This document shows, in pieces, positions 32,478-41,439 of a DNA stretch of 64,000 nt. Position 1 is the stretch's first letter, and each line of letters opens with the position of its first letter. Location of the stretch: NCBI GenBank assembly GCA_032160545.1, contig JAVHVN010000136.1, positions 1 to 64,000 on the forward strand. Reading direction: 5' to 3'. This stretch comes from DATGFB01 sp032160545. GTDB lineage: Bacteria; Actinomycetota; Actinomycetes; Mycobacteriales; Jatrophihabitantaceae. Both the position numbers and the translations under genes were made by a program. The notes below the pieces were generated by a model. The model worked only from the letters and a program-made list of their open reading frames with translations, was not told the origin of the DNA and searched no databases.

Positions 32478-34223
32478 GTGCGGGTCGTCGCCACCGCGGG
32501 GCACGTCGACCACGGCAAGTCGACGCTCGTACGCGCGCTCACCGGGATGCAGCCCGACCGATGGGCCGAGGAGCGGCGGCGCGGCATGACGATCGACCTC
32601 GGCTATGCCTGGACGACCCTGGCCTCGGGCACCGAACTCGCGTTCGTCGACGTGCCCGGCCACCAGCGATTCATCGCGAACATGCTGGCCGGCCTGGGCC
32701 CGGCGCCTTCGGTCCTGTTCGTGGTCGCGGCGGACGAAGGCTGGTCGCGACAGTCCGACGAGCACCTTGCCGCGATCGACGCGTTGCGGGTCACTCACGG
32801 CGTGCTCGCGGTGACCCGCAGCGACCTCGCCGACCCGGCGCCGGCACTCGCCGACGCTGCCGCGCGGCTGGCGCGCACGAGCCTCGGCACGGTTGCGGGC
32901 GTCGCGGTCTCCGGTGCGACCGGCGCAGGTGTCGACGAACTCCGGCTCGCGCTCGACCTGATGACGCTGCGCATGCCCGAACCCGAGGTGGCCGGGCCGG
33001 TGCGGTTGTGGGTCGACCGCGCGTTCACCGTGCGCGGCAGCGGGACGGTCGTCACCGGCACTCTGGGCTCCGGCGCCGTCGGCGTCGGTGACCAGCTCGA
33101 GCTGCGCGGCCGGTCTGTCACGGTGCGCTCGGTGCAGTCCCTCGGACGCGCCCACGAGCGGGTCGCGGCCGCCGCGCGCGTCGCACTCAACCTGCGCGGC
33201 GTCGGCCGCGACGAGGTGGCGCGCGGCGACGTGCTGCTGACTCCGCAGACCTGGCACGACACCACCGAGGTGGACGCGCGGCTCGCGCCGCCGAGCGATC
33301 TGCCCGCGGCGCTCATGTTGCACATCGGCACGGCGGCGCTACCGGTGCGGGTCCGCAGTCTCGGCGGGGGCGTCGTCCGGGTGCGCCTGCCGCGCCCGTT
33401 GCCGCTGCGCGCCGGTGACCGCGCCGTGCTGCGCGACCCGGGCCGGCGGACGGTTGCGGCCGGCCTGCTGGTCCTCGACGCCGACCCCCCACCGCTTCGG
33501 CGGCGCGGTGCCGCAGCAGCGCGAGCCGCCGAACTCGCCGCCGCGACCGGCGCGCTCGACGCGACCGTCGAGGTAGCCCGTCGCGGCGCGATGCGGCGCG
33601 CGCACCTGCACGGTCTGGGCGGCGTGCCTCCCGCCGGCGTCCAGGAGGTCGGTGACTGGCTCGTCGCACCCGATCGGTGGCAGCGTTGGGTAGCCGCCGT
33701 GGAGCCCGCGGTGCAAGCGTGGGCCGTACGCAACCCGCTCGATCCGGCGGTCCCCGTTCCCGCTCTGGCGTACGCGCTCGGGTTGCCCGACGACGCGCTC
33801 GCCGCACCCGTCGCCGTGGCATCCGGTCTCGACGTCTCCGGCGGGCGGGTCCACCCGGCCGCCGTCCCCGCGTCGCTCGGCGCGGCGGAGGAAGCGGTGC
33901 GCACGCTCGAGGTGCGGCTGGGGGCGCAACCCTTCGCAGCGCCCGAGGCCGACGAGCTCAGCCGGCTGGGCCTCGGGCATCGTGAGCTGAGCGCCGCGGA
34001 GCGCACCGGCCGGTTGCTGCGGCTCGACGGCGACGTGGTGCTGCTGCCGTCGGCCCCCGACCTCGCCGTTTCCCGGCTCGGTGTGCTGCCGCAGCCGTTC
34101 ACCACCAGCCAGGCACGCCAGGCTTTCCGGACGACCCGCCGGGTCGCGGTCCCGCTGCTGGAACATCTCGACCGGCTGGGTCGTACCGAGCGTGTCGACG
34201 GTGTGCTGCGCCGGCTGCGCTAG
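32478..34223 (+). CDS. selB: Selenocysteine-specific elongation factor SelB
   Basis: 581 residues. The GTPase loop AGHVDHGKST is at ~7-16, RGMTIDLGY replaces the EF-Tu RGITI switch, and VPGHQRFI is the DxxGH region. Residues ~175-340 form the beta-barrel domains and ~370-581 the winged-helix domains that bind the SECIS RNA. It delivers Sec-tRNA to UGA codons. Its stop is 5 bp from the stop of the convergent fdhA. Confidence 0.92.
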   Translation: MRVVATAGHVDHGKSTLVRALTGMQPDRWAEERRRGMTIDLGYAWTTLASGTELAFVDVPGHQRFIANMLAGLGPAPSVLFVVAADEGWSRQSDEHLAAIDALRVTHGVLAVTRSDLADPAPALADAAARLARTSLGTVAGVAVSGATGAGVDELRLALDLMTLRMPEPEVAGPVRLWVDRAFTVRGSGTVVTGTLGSGAVGVGDQLELRGRSVTVRSVQSLGRAHERVAAAARVALNLRGVGRDEVARGDVLLTPQTWHDTTEVDARLAPPSDLPAALMLHIGTAALPVRVRSLGGGVVRVRLPRPLPLRAGDRAVLRDPGRRTVAAGLLVLDADPPPLRRRGAAAARAAELAAATGALDATVEVARRGAMRRAHLHGLGGVPPAGVQEVGDWLVAPDRWQRWVAAVEPAVQAWAVRNPLDPAVPVPALAYALGLPDDALAAPVAVASGLDVSGGRVHPAAVPASLGAAEEAVRTLEVRLGAQPFAAPEADELSRLGLGHRELSAAERTGRLLRLDGDVVLLPSAPDLAVSRLGVLPQPFTTSQARQAFRTTRRVAVPLLEHLDRLGRTERVDGVLRRLR

Positions 34224-34228
34224 GCCGG

Positions 34229-37200
34229 TCAGCCCCCCGCCGGGTTTTGGAAGGTCGGCCCGTCGTCGACGACATTGCCCCGGCGCCGGTACTGCGCCAC
34301 GAACTCGGGCAGCGCCGCTCCGCGCGGCCGGCGGCCCGGCTGGATGTCGCAGGTCGCGGCCTTCGACTCCTGGATGTGCACGTTCGGGTCGAGCGCGATG
34401 GGCAGCAGCTCGTTCGCCGCGTCGCCGGTGACGAGGCCGTTCGGCCCCCAGTGGTACGGCAGGCCGACCTGGTGCACCGTCCTGCCGCGAACAGTCAGCG
34501 GCGTCATGCGCTCGGTGACGACGACTCGTGCCTCGATGGCCGAACGCGCCGACACGATCGTCGCCCAGCCCAGGTGCTCCAGACCGCGTTCGCGCGCGAG
34601 CTCGGGACTGACCTCGCAGAACATCTCCGGCTGCAGCTCGGCCAGGTAGGGCAGCCACCGGCTCATGCCGCCCGCCGTGTGGTGCTCGGTGAGCCGGTAG
34701 GTCGTCATGACGTAGGGGAACACCTCGCTGCCCGGCTCATCCGCGGAGCGCGCGTACGCGTTGTCCTTGCGCGGGAACTGCTCGCGCGCCGGGTTCGCGT
34801 CCTGTCCGTACAGGCCGTTGTCGACCGGCGACTCGTGCGGCTCGTAATGCGCGGGCAGCGGACCGTCGGCCAGCCCGGCCGGTGCGAACAACCAGGCCTT
34901 GCCGTCGGCCTGCATGATGAACGGGTCGTCACCGCGGATGCGGTCCTGAGCCCGGGCACCGTCCGGTGGCCGGTAGTCCGGGCGCTTGCCGGCCTCGAAG
35001 TCCGGCACGTCGTGACCGGTCCACCTCTGCTGCTCCTCGTCCCACCAGACGTAGGCCTTGCGCTCGCTCCACGGCCGGCCCTCGGGGTCGGCGGACGCGC
35101 GGTTGTAGAGGATGCGCCGGTTCATCGGCCACGCCCACGCCCAGTCCGGGGCGACCCAGCTCTGCTCGCTGCCGGGCTTGCGTCGGGCCGCCTGGTTGAC
35201 TCCGTCGGCGTAGACGCCGCTGTAGATCCAGCACCCGCAGCTCGTCGAGCCGTCGGCCTTGAGCGCCGTGTACCCGGGCAGCGGCGAACCGTCGGCCGCC
35301 TTGCCGCTGACCTCGGCCAGCACCGCCTCGGCACTGGGTTCGGCGAGCGGCCCCTCGGTGGCGTAGTCCCAGGTCAGCTCCAGCAGCGGACGGTCCCGGG
35401 GATCGGTGGAGCCGGCCAGCTTCTCGCGGATTATCCGGCCGAGGTGGAAGTAGAACCACAGGTCGCTGCGCGCGTCGCCGGCCGGTTCGACCGCCTGGTT
35501 GTGCCACTGCAACAGTCGCTGGGTGTTGGTGAAGCTGCCGTTCTTCTCGGTGTGCGCGGCGGCCGGCATGAAGAACACCTCGGTGCCGATGTCCTGCGTG
35601 CGCATCTCGCCGGTCTCGATCTCGGGGCCGTCCTTCCACCACGTGGCGCTCTCGATCAAGGAGAAGTCGCGGACGACCAGCCAGTCCAGGTTCGCCAGGC
35701 CGCGGCGCTGCATCTTCGCGTTGGTCGAGCCGACCGCGGGGTTCTCACCGACGATGAAGTAGCCGCCGCCGGGGTGGTCGATCTGGTGCATCACGGTCGC
35801 CGCCGACGAGTGGTCGCCGGTCAGCCGCGGTAGGTAGTCGAAGCAGTAGTCGTTCGCCTCGGTTGCCGCGTCCCCCCACCACGCCTTCAGCAGGCTGACG
35901 ACGTAGGACCTGATGTTGCCCCAGAAGCCATTCATGTCCTCGTCGACGGAAACCAGGTCGTCCAGGGTCTGGTGGTTGCTCGCGTGCGGCATCGGGATGT
36001 AGCCGGGCAGCAGGTTGAACAGCGTCGGAATGTCGGTCGAGCCCTGGATGCTCGCGTGCCCACGCAGGGCGAGGATTCCGCCGCCGGGACGGCCGATGTT
36101 GCCCAGCAGTGTCTGCAGGATCGAGGCGGTGCGGATGTACTGCACGCCGACCGTGTGCTGTGTCCAGCCGACGGCGTACGCGAACGCGGTGGTCCGGTCC
36201 CGGCCGGAGTTGGCGACGAGTGCCTCGGCAACCTTGGTGAACAGCTCCGGCGGGATGCCGCAGATGTCCTGCACGACCTCAGGCGTGTAGCGGGCGAAGT
36301 GCCGCTTGAGCACCTGGTAGACGCACCGCGGGTGCTGCAGCGTCTCGTCGCGCTGCGGCAGGGCGCCGATGGACGCGCCGCCGCTGCCGTGCGATTCGCC
36401 GTGCGCCGACTCCTTCACCTCAGCAGTGCTGGCAGTGGAGTCCGGGTCGCGGTTGCCCGCGGCCGCCGCGATGTCGGCGCCCTCGTACTGCCAGGTGGTC
36501 GTGTCGTACCGCCCGGTCTCGGGATCGAAGCCGGAGAACAGCCCGTCGAGGTCCTCGGTGTCCTGGAAGTCCTCGCGCAGGATCGCTGCGGCGTTCGTGT
36601 ACGGGACCACGTACTCGCGGAACTCGTGACCGCCGGACAGGACATGGTTGATCAGCGCCCCGAGGAACGCGATGTCACTGCCCGCGCGGATCGGCACGTG
36701 GACGTCGGCCACTGCGGACGTCCGGGTGAAGCGCGGGTCGACGTGGATGATCGTGGCGCCCCGGGCCTTCGCCTCCATGACCCACTGGAACCCGACCGGA
36801 TGGCACTCGGCCATGTTGGAACCCTCGATGATGATGCAGTCGGAGTTCTGCAGGTCCTGCTGGAAGGTCGTGGCGCCGCCGCGGCCGAACGAGGTCCCCA
36901 GACTGGGGACGGTGGAGGAGTGTCAAATACGGGCCTGGTTCTCGATCTGGATCGCACCCATCGCCGTGTAGAGCTTCTTCATGAGGTAGTTCTCCTCGTT
37001 GTCGAGGGTCGCTCCTCCCAAGCTGGCGATGCCCATGGTGCGGTTGACGCGCTTGCCGTCCACCTCCTCCTGCCAGAACTCGTGCCGGGTCGCGAGCACC
37101 CGGTCGGCGATCATGTTCATGGCGGTGTCGAGGTCGAGATCCTCCCAGTCGGTGCCGTGCGGGCGCCGGTACTTGACGGCGTACTCGCGGCCGGGGCCGG

Positions 37201-37492
37201 TGGTGAGCTGCAGGCTCGCGGCGCCCTTGGGGCAGAGCCGCCCGCGGCTGATCGGTGAGGCCGGGTCGCCCTCGATCTGCACGACCTTCTCGTCCTTGAC
37301 GTACACCCGCTGGCCGCAGCCGACTGCGCAATAGGGGCAGATGCTGCCGACGACGCGGTCGGCGGACTCGGTGCGCGCGTGGAACTCGGCGACGGTCTTC
37401 GGCGAGCGGACCGCAGCCCCGCGCCCCAGCCGGTCCCCGCCGGTTGCCTGACGCAACACCGGCCAGTGCAACGAACGTCGCTCGGGTGCCAA
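34229..37492 (-). CDS. fdhA: Formate dehydrogenase major subunit, selenocysteine-containing
   Basis: Read as one 1087-residue selenoprotein: an in-frame TGA (36925-36923) at codon 190 encodes Sec. The flanking NQARI-U-HSSTVPSLGTSFGRGG sequence is the conserved active site of FdnG/FdhF-type enzymes, and reading stays in frame to 34229. An N-terminal [4Fe-4S] site (CPYCAVGC, then LCPKG) precedes the molybdopterin domains. It starts at a TTG with GAGGAG 5 bases upstream. No Tat signal is seen, so it should be cytoplasmic. It oxidises formate to CO2 and passes electrons to FdhB, which is divergent. Confidence 0.92.
36894..36910 (-). ncRNA. SECIS hairpin in fdhA mRNA
   Basis: On the minus strand, 12 bases after the UGA, GTCCCC pairs with GGGGAC around a five-base loop AGTCT. 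The loop contains the GU step that SelB recognises in bacterial SECIS elements. The hairpin is also coding (residues around TVPSLGT). It fits placement rules for bacterial Sec insertion. Confidence 0.82.
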
Positions 37493-37545
37493 CGTCGCTC
37501 CTCGGTCCGTCGTCGGCAGGAGCCTTCCCCGCCCTGCTGCGAACT

Positions 37546-37573
37546 ATCGCCGGCGCTCGTGGATGCCGGCGAT
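37546..37573. repeat. Inverted repeat in the fdhA/fdhB divergent region
   Basis: ATCGCCGGC (37546-37554) and GCCGGCGAT (37565-37573) are exact complements separated by 10 bases. The centre is 68 bp from the fdhA start and 117 bp from the fdhB start. It could be an operator controlling both arms of the formate dehydrogenase locus, or a hairpin in the fdhA leader. Confidence 0.4.
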
Positions 37574-37676
37574 GAGCCGCACCTCCAGTCTTGCGGCGGT
37601 GCGCCCCGGCGTCCAGTGTTGAGGGTGCAGTCGCGAGTACGGTCCGGACGAGGGCGGAACGGGGTAGCACATCGCC

Positions 37677-38702
37677 ATGACGCACGCATTGTTCGGTCCC
37701 GAACCCGCTGTCGCCGCCGACGCCGGTTGGACGGACGGCAAGCCGCGGATGGGCTTCTTCACGGACACGTCCGTGTGCATCGGCTGCAAGGCCTGCGAGG
37801 TGGCGTGCAAGGAGTGGAACGGCGTTCCCGACGACGGCTTCAACCTGCTCGGCTCGTCCTACGACAACACCGGTTCGCTCGGCGCGAGCACCTGGCGGCA
37901 TGTGGCGTTCATCGAGCAGCCCACGTCGCTCGGCGCGCAGGATCCGGGCTTCGCCGGCCTGCCGACGGGCCCCGAGGCCGGTGACGTCCTCAACCGCCTC
38001 GCCGACGAGTCGATGACCGGCGACCGCACCCGCCTGGGCACCGACACCGAGGTGGTGGACGTCGTGCCCGCCGGCGTCACGCCGCTGCCGGTGGCTGCCG
38101 AGGCCGGGGCGCGCAGCGAGTTCCGGTGGTTGATGGAGTCCGACGTCTGCAAGCACTGCACGCATGCCGCGTGCCTGGACGTCTGCCCGACCGGCTCGCT
38201 CTTCCGCACCGAGTTCGGAACCGTCGTCGTACAGGACTCGATCTGCAACGGCTGCGGCTACTGCGTGCCGGCCTGCCCGTTCGGCGTCATCGACCGCAGG
38301 CAGGGTGGCAAGGCCGTGAAGAACAACGGTCTCGCCCAGAAGTGCACCCTCTGCTACGACCGGCTCGGTGCCGGCATGACACCCGCGTGCGCTCAGACCT
38401 GCCCGACCGAATCCATCCAGTTCGGCGACATCGACGAGTTGCGGGCCCGGGCGGCGGCGCGGCTCGACCAGCTGCACGGATCCGGCGTGCAGGAGGCGCG
38501 CCTGTACGGGCACGACCCGAACGACGGCATCGGGGGAGCCGGGGCGATGTTCCTGCTGCTTGACGAGCCCGAGACCTACGGCCTGCCGCCCGACCCGGTC
38601 GTCACCACGCGCGACCTGCCGGACATGTGGCGGCACGCCGCGGTTGCCGCGGCGACACTGGCGGCCGCAGCGATCGCGTCGTTCCTCGGGCGGCGACGGT
38701 GA
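37677..38702 (+). CDS. fdhB: Formate dehydrogenase iron-sulfur subunit
   Basis: 341 residues. Four [4Fe-4S] motifs occur: CIGCKACEVACKEWN (~35-49), CKHCTHAACLDVCPTG (~157-172), CNGCGYCVPACPFGV (~189-203) and the split CTLCYDRLGAGMTPACAQTCP (~222-242). A C-terminal membrane helix (AAVAAATLAAAAIASFL) tethers it. It carries electrons from FdhA to the membrane subunit. It is transcribed away from fdhA, an unusual split of these subunits, and overlaps the NrfD gene by 4 bp. Confidence 0.9.
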   Translation: MTHALFGPEPAVAADAGWTDGKPRMGFFTDTSVCIGCKACEVACKEWNGVPDDGFNLLGSSYDNTGSLGASTWRHVAFIEQPTSLGAQDPGFAGLPTGPEAGDVLNRLADESMTGDRTRLGTDTEVVDVVPAGVTPLPVAAEAGARSEFRWLMESDVCKHCTHAACLDVCPTGSLFRTEFGTVVVQDSICNGCGYCVPACPFGVIDRRQGGKAVKNNGLAQKCTLCYDRLGAGMTPACAQTCPTESIQFGDIDELRARAAARLDQLHGSGVQEARLYGHDPNDGIGGAGAMFLLLDEPETYGLPPDPVVTTRDLPDMWRHAAVAAATLAAAAIASFLGRRR

Positions 38703-39772
38703 GCACGCTGCCCGGCGGTTACCAGCCGAGCCAGGACGGCACCGGCCGCGACGGCGTGCAGAACTTCGGCGGCGGCCGCCACGCGGTGGTCGGCGAGCAG
38801 GGCGGACGCCCGCGGCGCGGCGGAGGTCGGCGGGCAGGTCGCCGCGGTGAGCGGGCAATGGTGCCGGACGCCACGTTCACCAGCTACTACGGCCGGCCGG
38901 TGCTCAAGGCCTCGCCGTGGACGGCCGACGTCCCGGCCTACCTCTTCCTCGGCGGCCTCGCCGGCGGCTCGGCGCTGCTCGGCGCCGGGGCGGACGTCAC
39001 GGGCCGCCCCGCGCTGCGCCGCTCGGCGCGCCTGGGCTCGTTCGGCGCGATCGGCCTCAGCCTGGCCGCGCTGGTCCACGACCTGGGCCGCCCGGCACGC
39101 TTCGCGAACATGCTGCGGGTGCTGAAACCGACCTCGCCGATGTCGGTCGGCACCTGGATCCTCACCGGGTTCGGGCCGCTGATCGGGCTCGCCGCGGCGT
39201 CCGAGGTGCCGGTGCTGCTGCCGCGTCAGCTGCGCCCGCTCGTCCGCGCCGCCGCCCGTCCCGCGGGCCTGGGCGCCGCGCTGCTCGGTCCCGCCGTGGC
39301 GTCGTACACCGCAGTGCTCATCGCCGACACCGCCACCCCCTCGTGGCATGAGGGCTACCGCGAGCTGCCCTTCGTCTTCGTCGGCTCGGCCGCCGCGGCC
39401 TCGGGAGGGTTCGGCATGCTCACCGCACCGGTCGAGCAGGCCGGTCCCGCTCGCCGGATGGCCGTCGGCGGTGCTCTGCTCGAACTCGCTGCCGCCCAGC
39501 GCAGGGAGGCGGCGATGGGCATCGCCGCCGAGCCGCTGCACGAGGGCGCAGCGGGCGGCTACCTGCGGGCGAGCAAGGCCCTGACCTCGGCCGGCGCGCT
39601 CGGGGCGGTGTTCGCCGGCCGCAGCCGGCTGGGCGCGGCGGCCTCCGGGCTGGCGCTGCTGGCCGGGTCGGCGTGCACGCGGTTCGGCGTCTTCCACGCC
39701 GGCCAGCAGTCGGCGCGCGACCCGAAGTACACGGTCGTGCCGCAACGTGAGCGGCTGGCGAACGGTCGCTGA
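38699..39772 (+). CDS. NrfD/PsrC-type membrane subunit of formate dehydrogenase
   Basis: 357 residues from a GTG that overlaps fdhB (GTGA). After a ~75-residue Gly/Arg-rich N terminus comes YYGRPVLKASPWTADVPAYLFLGGLAGG (~83-110), a hallmark of NrfD proteins, then about eight membrane helices. Such subunits pass electrons to menaquinone and replace the cytochrome b subunit of FdnGHI. With FdhA and FdhB it would form a membrane-bound formate:menaquinone oxidoreductase. Confidence 0.85.
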   Translation: MSTLPGGYQPSQDGTGRDGVQNFGGGRHAVVGEQGGRPRRGGGRRAGRRGERAMVPDATFTSYYGRPVLKASPWTADVPAYLFLGGLAGGSALLGAGADVTGRPALRRSARLGSFGAIGLSLAALVHDLGRPARFANMLRVLKPTSPMSVGTWILTGFGPLIGLAAASEVPVLLPRQLRPLVRAAARPAGLGAALLGPAVASYTAVLIADTATPSWHEGYRELPFVFVGSAAAASGGFGMLTAPVEQAGPARRMAVGGALLELAAAQRREAAMGIAAEPLHEGAAGGYLRASKALTSAGALGAVFAGRSRLGAAASGLALLAGSACTRFGVFHAGQQSARDPKYTVVPQRERLANGR

Positions 39773-39799
39773 GGTTTGTGCCGTCCGGCGGCGGGGTAC
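39773..39799 (+). promoter_or_regulatory. SigB/SigF-type promoter of the ChaB-like gene
   Basis: GGTTT (39773-39777) and GGGTAC (39794-39799) are 16 bases apart, the best match in the window to the actinobacterial general-stress consensus. It lies 44 bp upstream of the ATG at 39843. Confidence 0.6.
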
Positions 39800-39842
39800 C
39801 CGATTCGGGCAAGCACCGACGCATCCGGAAGGGGGGACGCCC

Positions 39843-40229
39843 ATGCCCGCCAAGAAGGAGGACCTGCCGAGCACGCTCAAGCGCTCGCCGGAGAAGGTCC
39901 AGAAGACCTACGAGAAGACGCTCGACAACGCGCACGAGGAGTACGGCGACGAGCAGCGCGCGCACCGCACGGCGTGGGGCTCGGTGAAGAACGTCGCCGA
40001 GAAGAAGGGCGACCACTGGGAGCTTAAGGACGAGACCGGTCCGTCCGACCCGCGGTCGAAGATGCCGCAAGCGGCGAAGCGACGCGGTGAAGGCGAGACG
40101 TACGGCGGCGTGGACGTCGAGGGCAACACCAAGGCCGAACTCGTCGAGCGGGCCAAGAGGGCCGGCATCACCGGCTACTCCTCCATGAACAAGGGTGAAC
40201 TGGCGAAGGCGCTGTCGCGCAAGGAGTGA
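39843..40229 (+). CDS. ChaB-family protein with C-terminal Rho-N/SAP-like domain
   Basis: 128 residues; GGGGGGAC precedes the ATG. Residues 5-60 match ChaB (DLPSTLKRSPEKVQKTYEKTLDNA then HRTAWGSVK), a small fold first named near a cation-antiport gene. The last ~40 residues (KAELVERAKRAGITGYSSMNKGELAKAL) match the Rho N-terminal or LEM/SAP-like nucleic-acid-binding helix pair. In actinobacteria such proteins are usually under a stress sigma factor, and the upstream promoter agrees. Molecular role is unknown. Confidence 0.8.
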   Translation: MPAKKEDLPSTLKRSPEKVQKTYEKTLDNAHEEYGDEQRAHRTAWGSVKNVAEKKGDHWELKDETGPSDPRSKMPQAAKRRGEGETYGGVDVEGNTKAELVERAKRAGITGYSSMNKGELAKALSRKE

Positions 40230-40231
40230 CC

Positions 40232-40258
40232 GGTTTGCCGCGCGCGGCCTTCGGGCAG
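40232..40258 (+). promoter_or_regulatory. Possible SigB/SigF-type promoter, weaker match
   Basis: GGTTT (40232-40236) and GGGCAG (40253-40258) are 16 bases apart. The second box differs from GGGTA(C/T). If active, transcription would begin almost at the ATG at 40268, giving a nearly leaderless message. Confidence 0.35.
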
Positions 40259-40267
40259 GTAACCCGC

Positions 40268-40747
40268 ATGCTGAGGGCTCTGCTGCGCGGTGCCACGGCA
40301 GGTGCCGCCGCGACGACCGCGCTGAACGCGGTCACCTACCTCGACATGGTCATGCGTGGGCGTCCCGCCAGCGAGATGCCGGAGCAGGCGGTCGAGAAGC
40401 TCGCCGCCGATACCGGCGTCGATATGCCGGGCGAGGGCGAGTTCCGCGAGCACCGCGTCGAGGGACTCGGGCCGTTGCTCGGCATCGCCACCGGTGTCGG
40501 CCTCGGCGTCGCCGCCGCGACGGTGCGTCCGCTGCTCGTGCGGTTGCCGCCGCTCATCGGTGCGGCGGTCGTCGGGGGCGGCGCCATGGCCGCCTCGGAC
40601 CTGCCCATGACCAGGCTCGGGCTCACCGACCCGAAGCAGTGGTCGCCGGCGGACTGGGCGAGCGACGTCCTCCCGCATCTGGCGTACGGCCTGGTGACGG
40701 TGGGCGTGCTGCGCCAGCTCGGGGACCGGCGCTCAGGCGGCGAGTGA
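40268..40747 (+). CDS. Glycine/alanine-rich membrane protein of unknown function
   Basis: 159 residues from ATG 40268; TTG 40235, eight bases after AAGGAG, is an alternative start. Hydrophobic segments occur at ~8-25 (GATAGAAATTALNAVTYL), ~70-85 (LLGIATGVGLGVAAATV) and ~95-112. The middle part MPEQAVEKLAADTGVDMPGEGE is acidic. It follows the ChaB-like gene by 38 bp and may share its stress response. I do not recognise the family. Confidence 0.6.
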   Translation: MLRALLRGATAGAAATTALNAVTYLDMVMRGRPASEMPEQAVEKLAADTGVDMPGEGEFREHRVEGLGPLLGIATGVGLGVAAATVRPLLVRLPPLIGAAVVGGGAMAASDLPMTRLGLTDPKQWSPADWASDVLPHLAYGLVTVGVLRQLGDRRSGGE

Positions 40748-40750
40748 CAG

Positions 40751-41401
40751 CTAACGCTCGGTCACGGCGGATGCGGCGATGCTGAGGTCCTTGACGAACG
40801 CGTCGTACTCGGCGGCGCGGCGCTCGCCGGCGCGCAGGATCGCGGACGGATGGACGGTGACCAGGAACGTGGACCGTCCCACGTTGCTGTCGCGTTCCAT
40901 CAGCGCTCCCCGGTCGCGCAGAACGCGAACGTCCGACCCGAAGACCGAACTGGTGGCGATCGCGCCGAGGCAGATGATCAGCCGAGGCCTGATCGAGGCG
41001 ACCTCCGCCATGAGCCAGGGACGGCATGCGGTGACGTGCCGGGCTCTGGGAGTCTCGTGGATCCTGCGCTTGCCCCTGGCCGCGAACGAGAAGTGCTTCA
41101 CCGCGTTCGTCAGGTACGCCTGGTCGCGAGTGATGCCGGCATCCGCGAGCGCCTTGTCGAGCAGCTTGCCGGCGGGTCCGACGAACGGTTCGCCGCGCTG
41201 GTCCTCGACGTCGCCGGGCTGCTCGCCCACGAGTAGCACCCGCGCGTCCGCGGGTCCGTCGCCGAACACGGTCTGCGTCGCATTCGCGTACAGGTCGCAG
41301 GCCCGGCATCGTTCGGCGGCCGAGGCCAGTTCGCGCAGGTCCGTCGTGTCCGGAGGCGCAGCGACCACGAGGCAGTGATGCCCGACGCGCCGGGTGGCCA
41401 A
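40751..41401 (-). CDS. udgX: UdgX-type uracil-DNA glycosylase with iron-sulfur cluster
   Basis: 216 residues from a TTG; a GTG at 41368 would remove 11 poorly conserved residues and may be the true start. GEQPGD (59-64) and the VHPSAILR motif are those of UDG superfamily families 4/5. The inserted loop KRRIH (111-115) is unique to UdgX, whose His forms a covalent bond to the deoxyribose after uracil removal. Cys32, Cys35, Cys126 and Cys144 are placed to bind [4Fe-4S]. UdgX thereby caps uracil sites in single-stranded DNA. Confidence 0.87.
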   Translation of the reverse strand: MATRRVGHHCLVVAAPPDTTDLRELASAAERCRACDLYANATQTVFGDGPADARVLLVGEQPGDVEDQRGEPFVGPAGKLLDKALADAGITRDQAYLTNAVKHFSFAARGKRRIHETPRARHVTACRPWLMAEVASIRPRLIICLGAIATSSVFGSDVRVLRDRGALMERDSNVGRSTFLVTVHPSAILRAGERRAAEYDAFVKDLSIAASAVTER

Positions 41402-41439
41402 ACGGTAGATGCCTCGCCCGCAGGGGGAGGGTGGTAGCC

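Noticed and set aside
34229..37492. fdhA as two separate genes or a nonsense-mutated pseudogene
   Set aside because: The TGA is at the conserved Sec position, frame is kept, a SECIS hairpin follows, and all Sec machinery genes are adjacent.
37400..37492. A Tat signal at the FdhA N terminus
   Set aside because: PERRSLHW lacks the RRxFxK pattern and no hydrophobic stretch follows, so periplasmic export is not supported.
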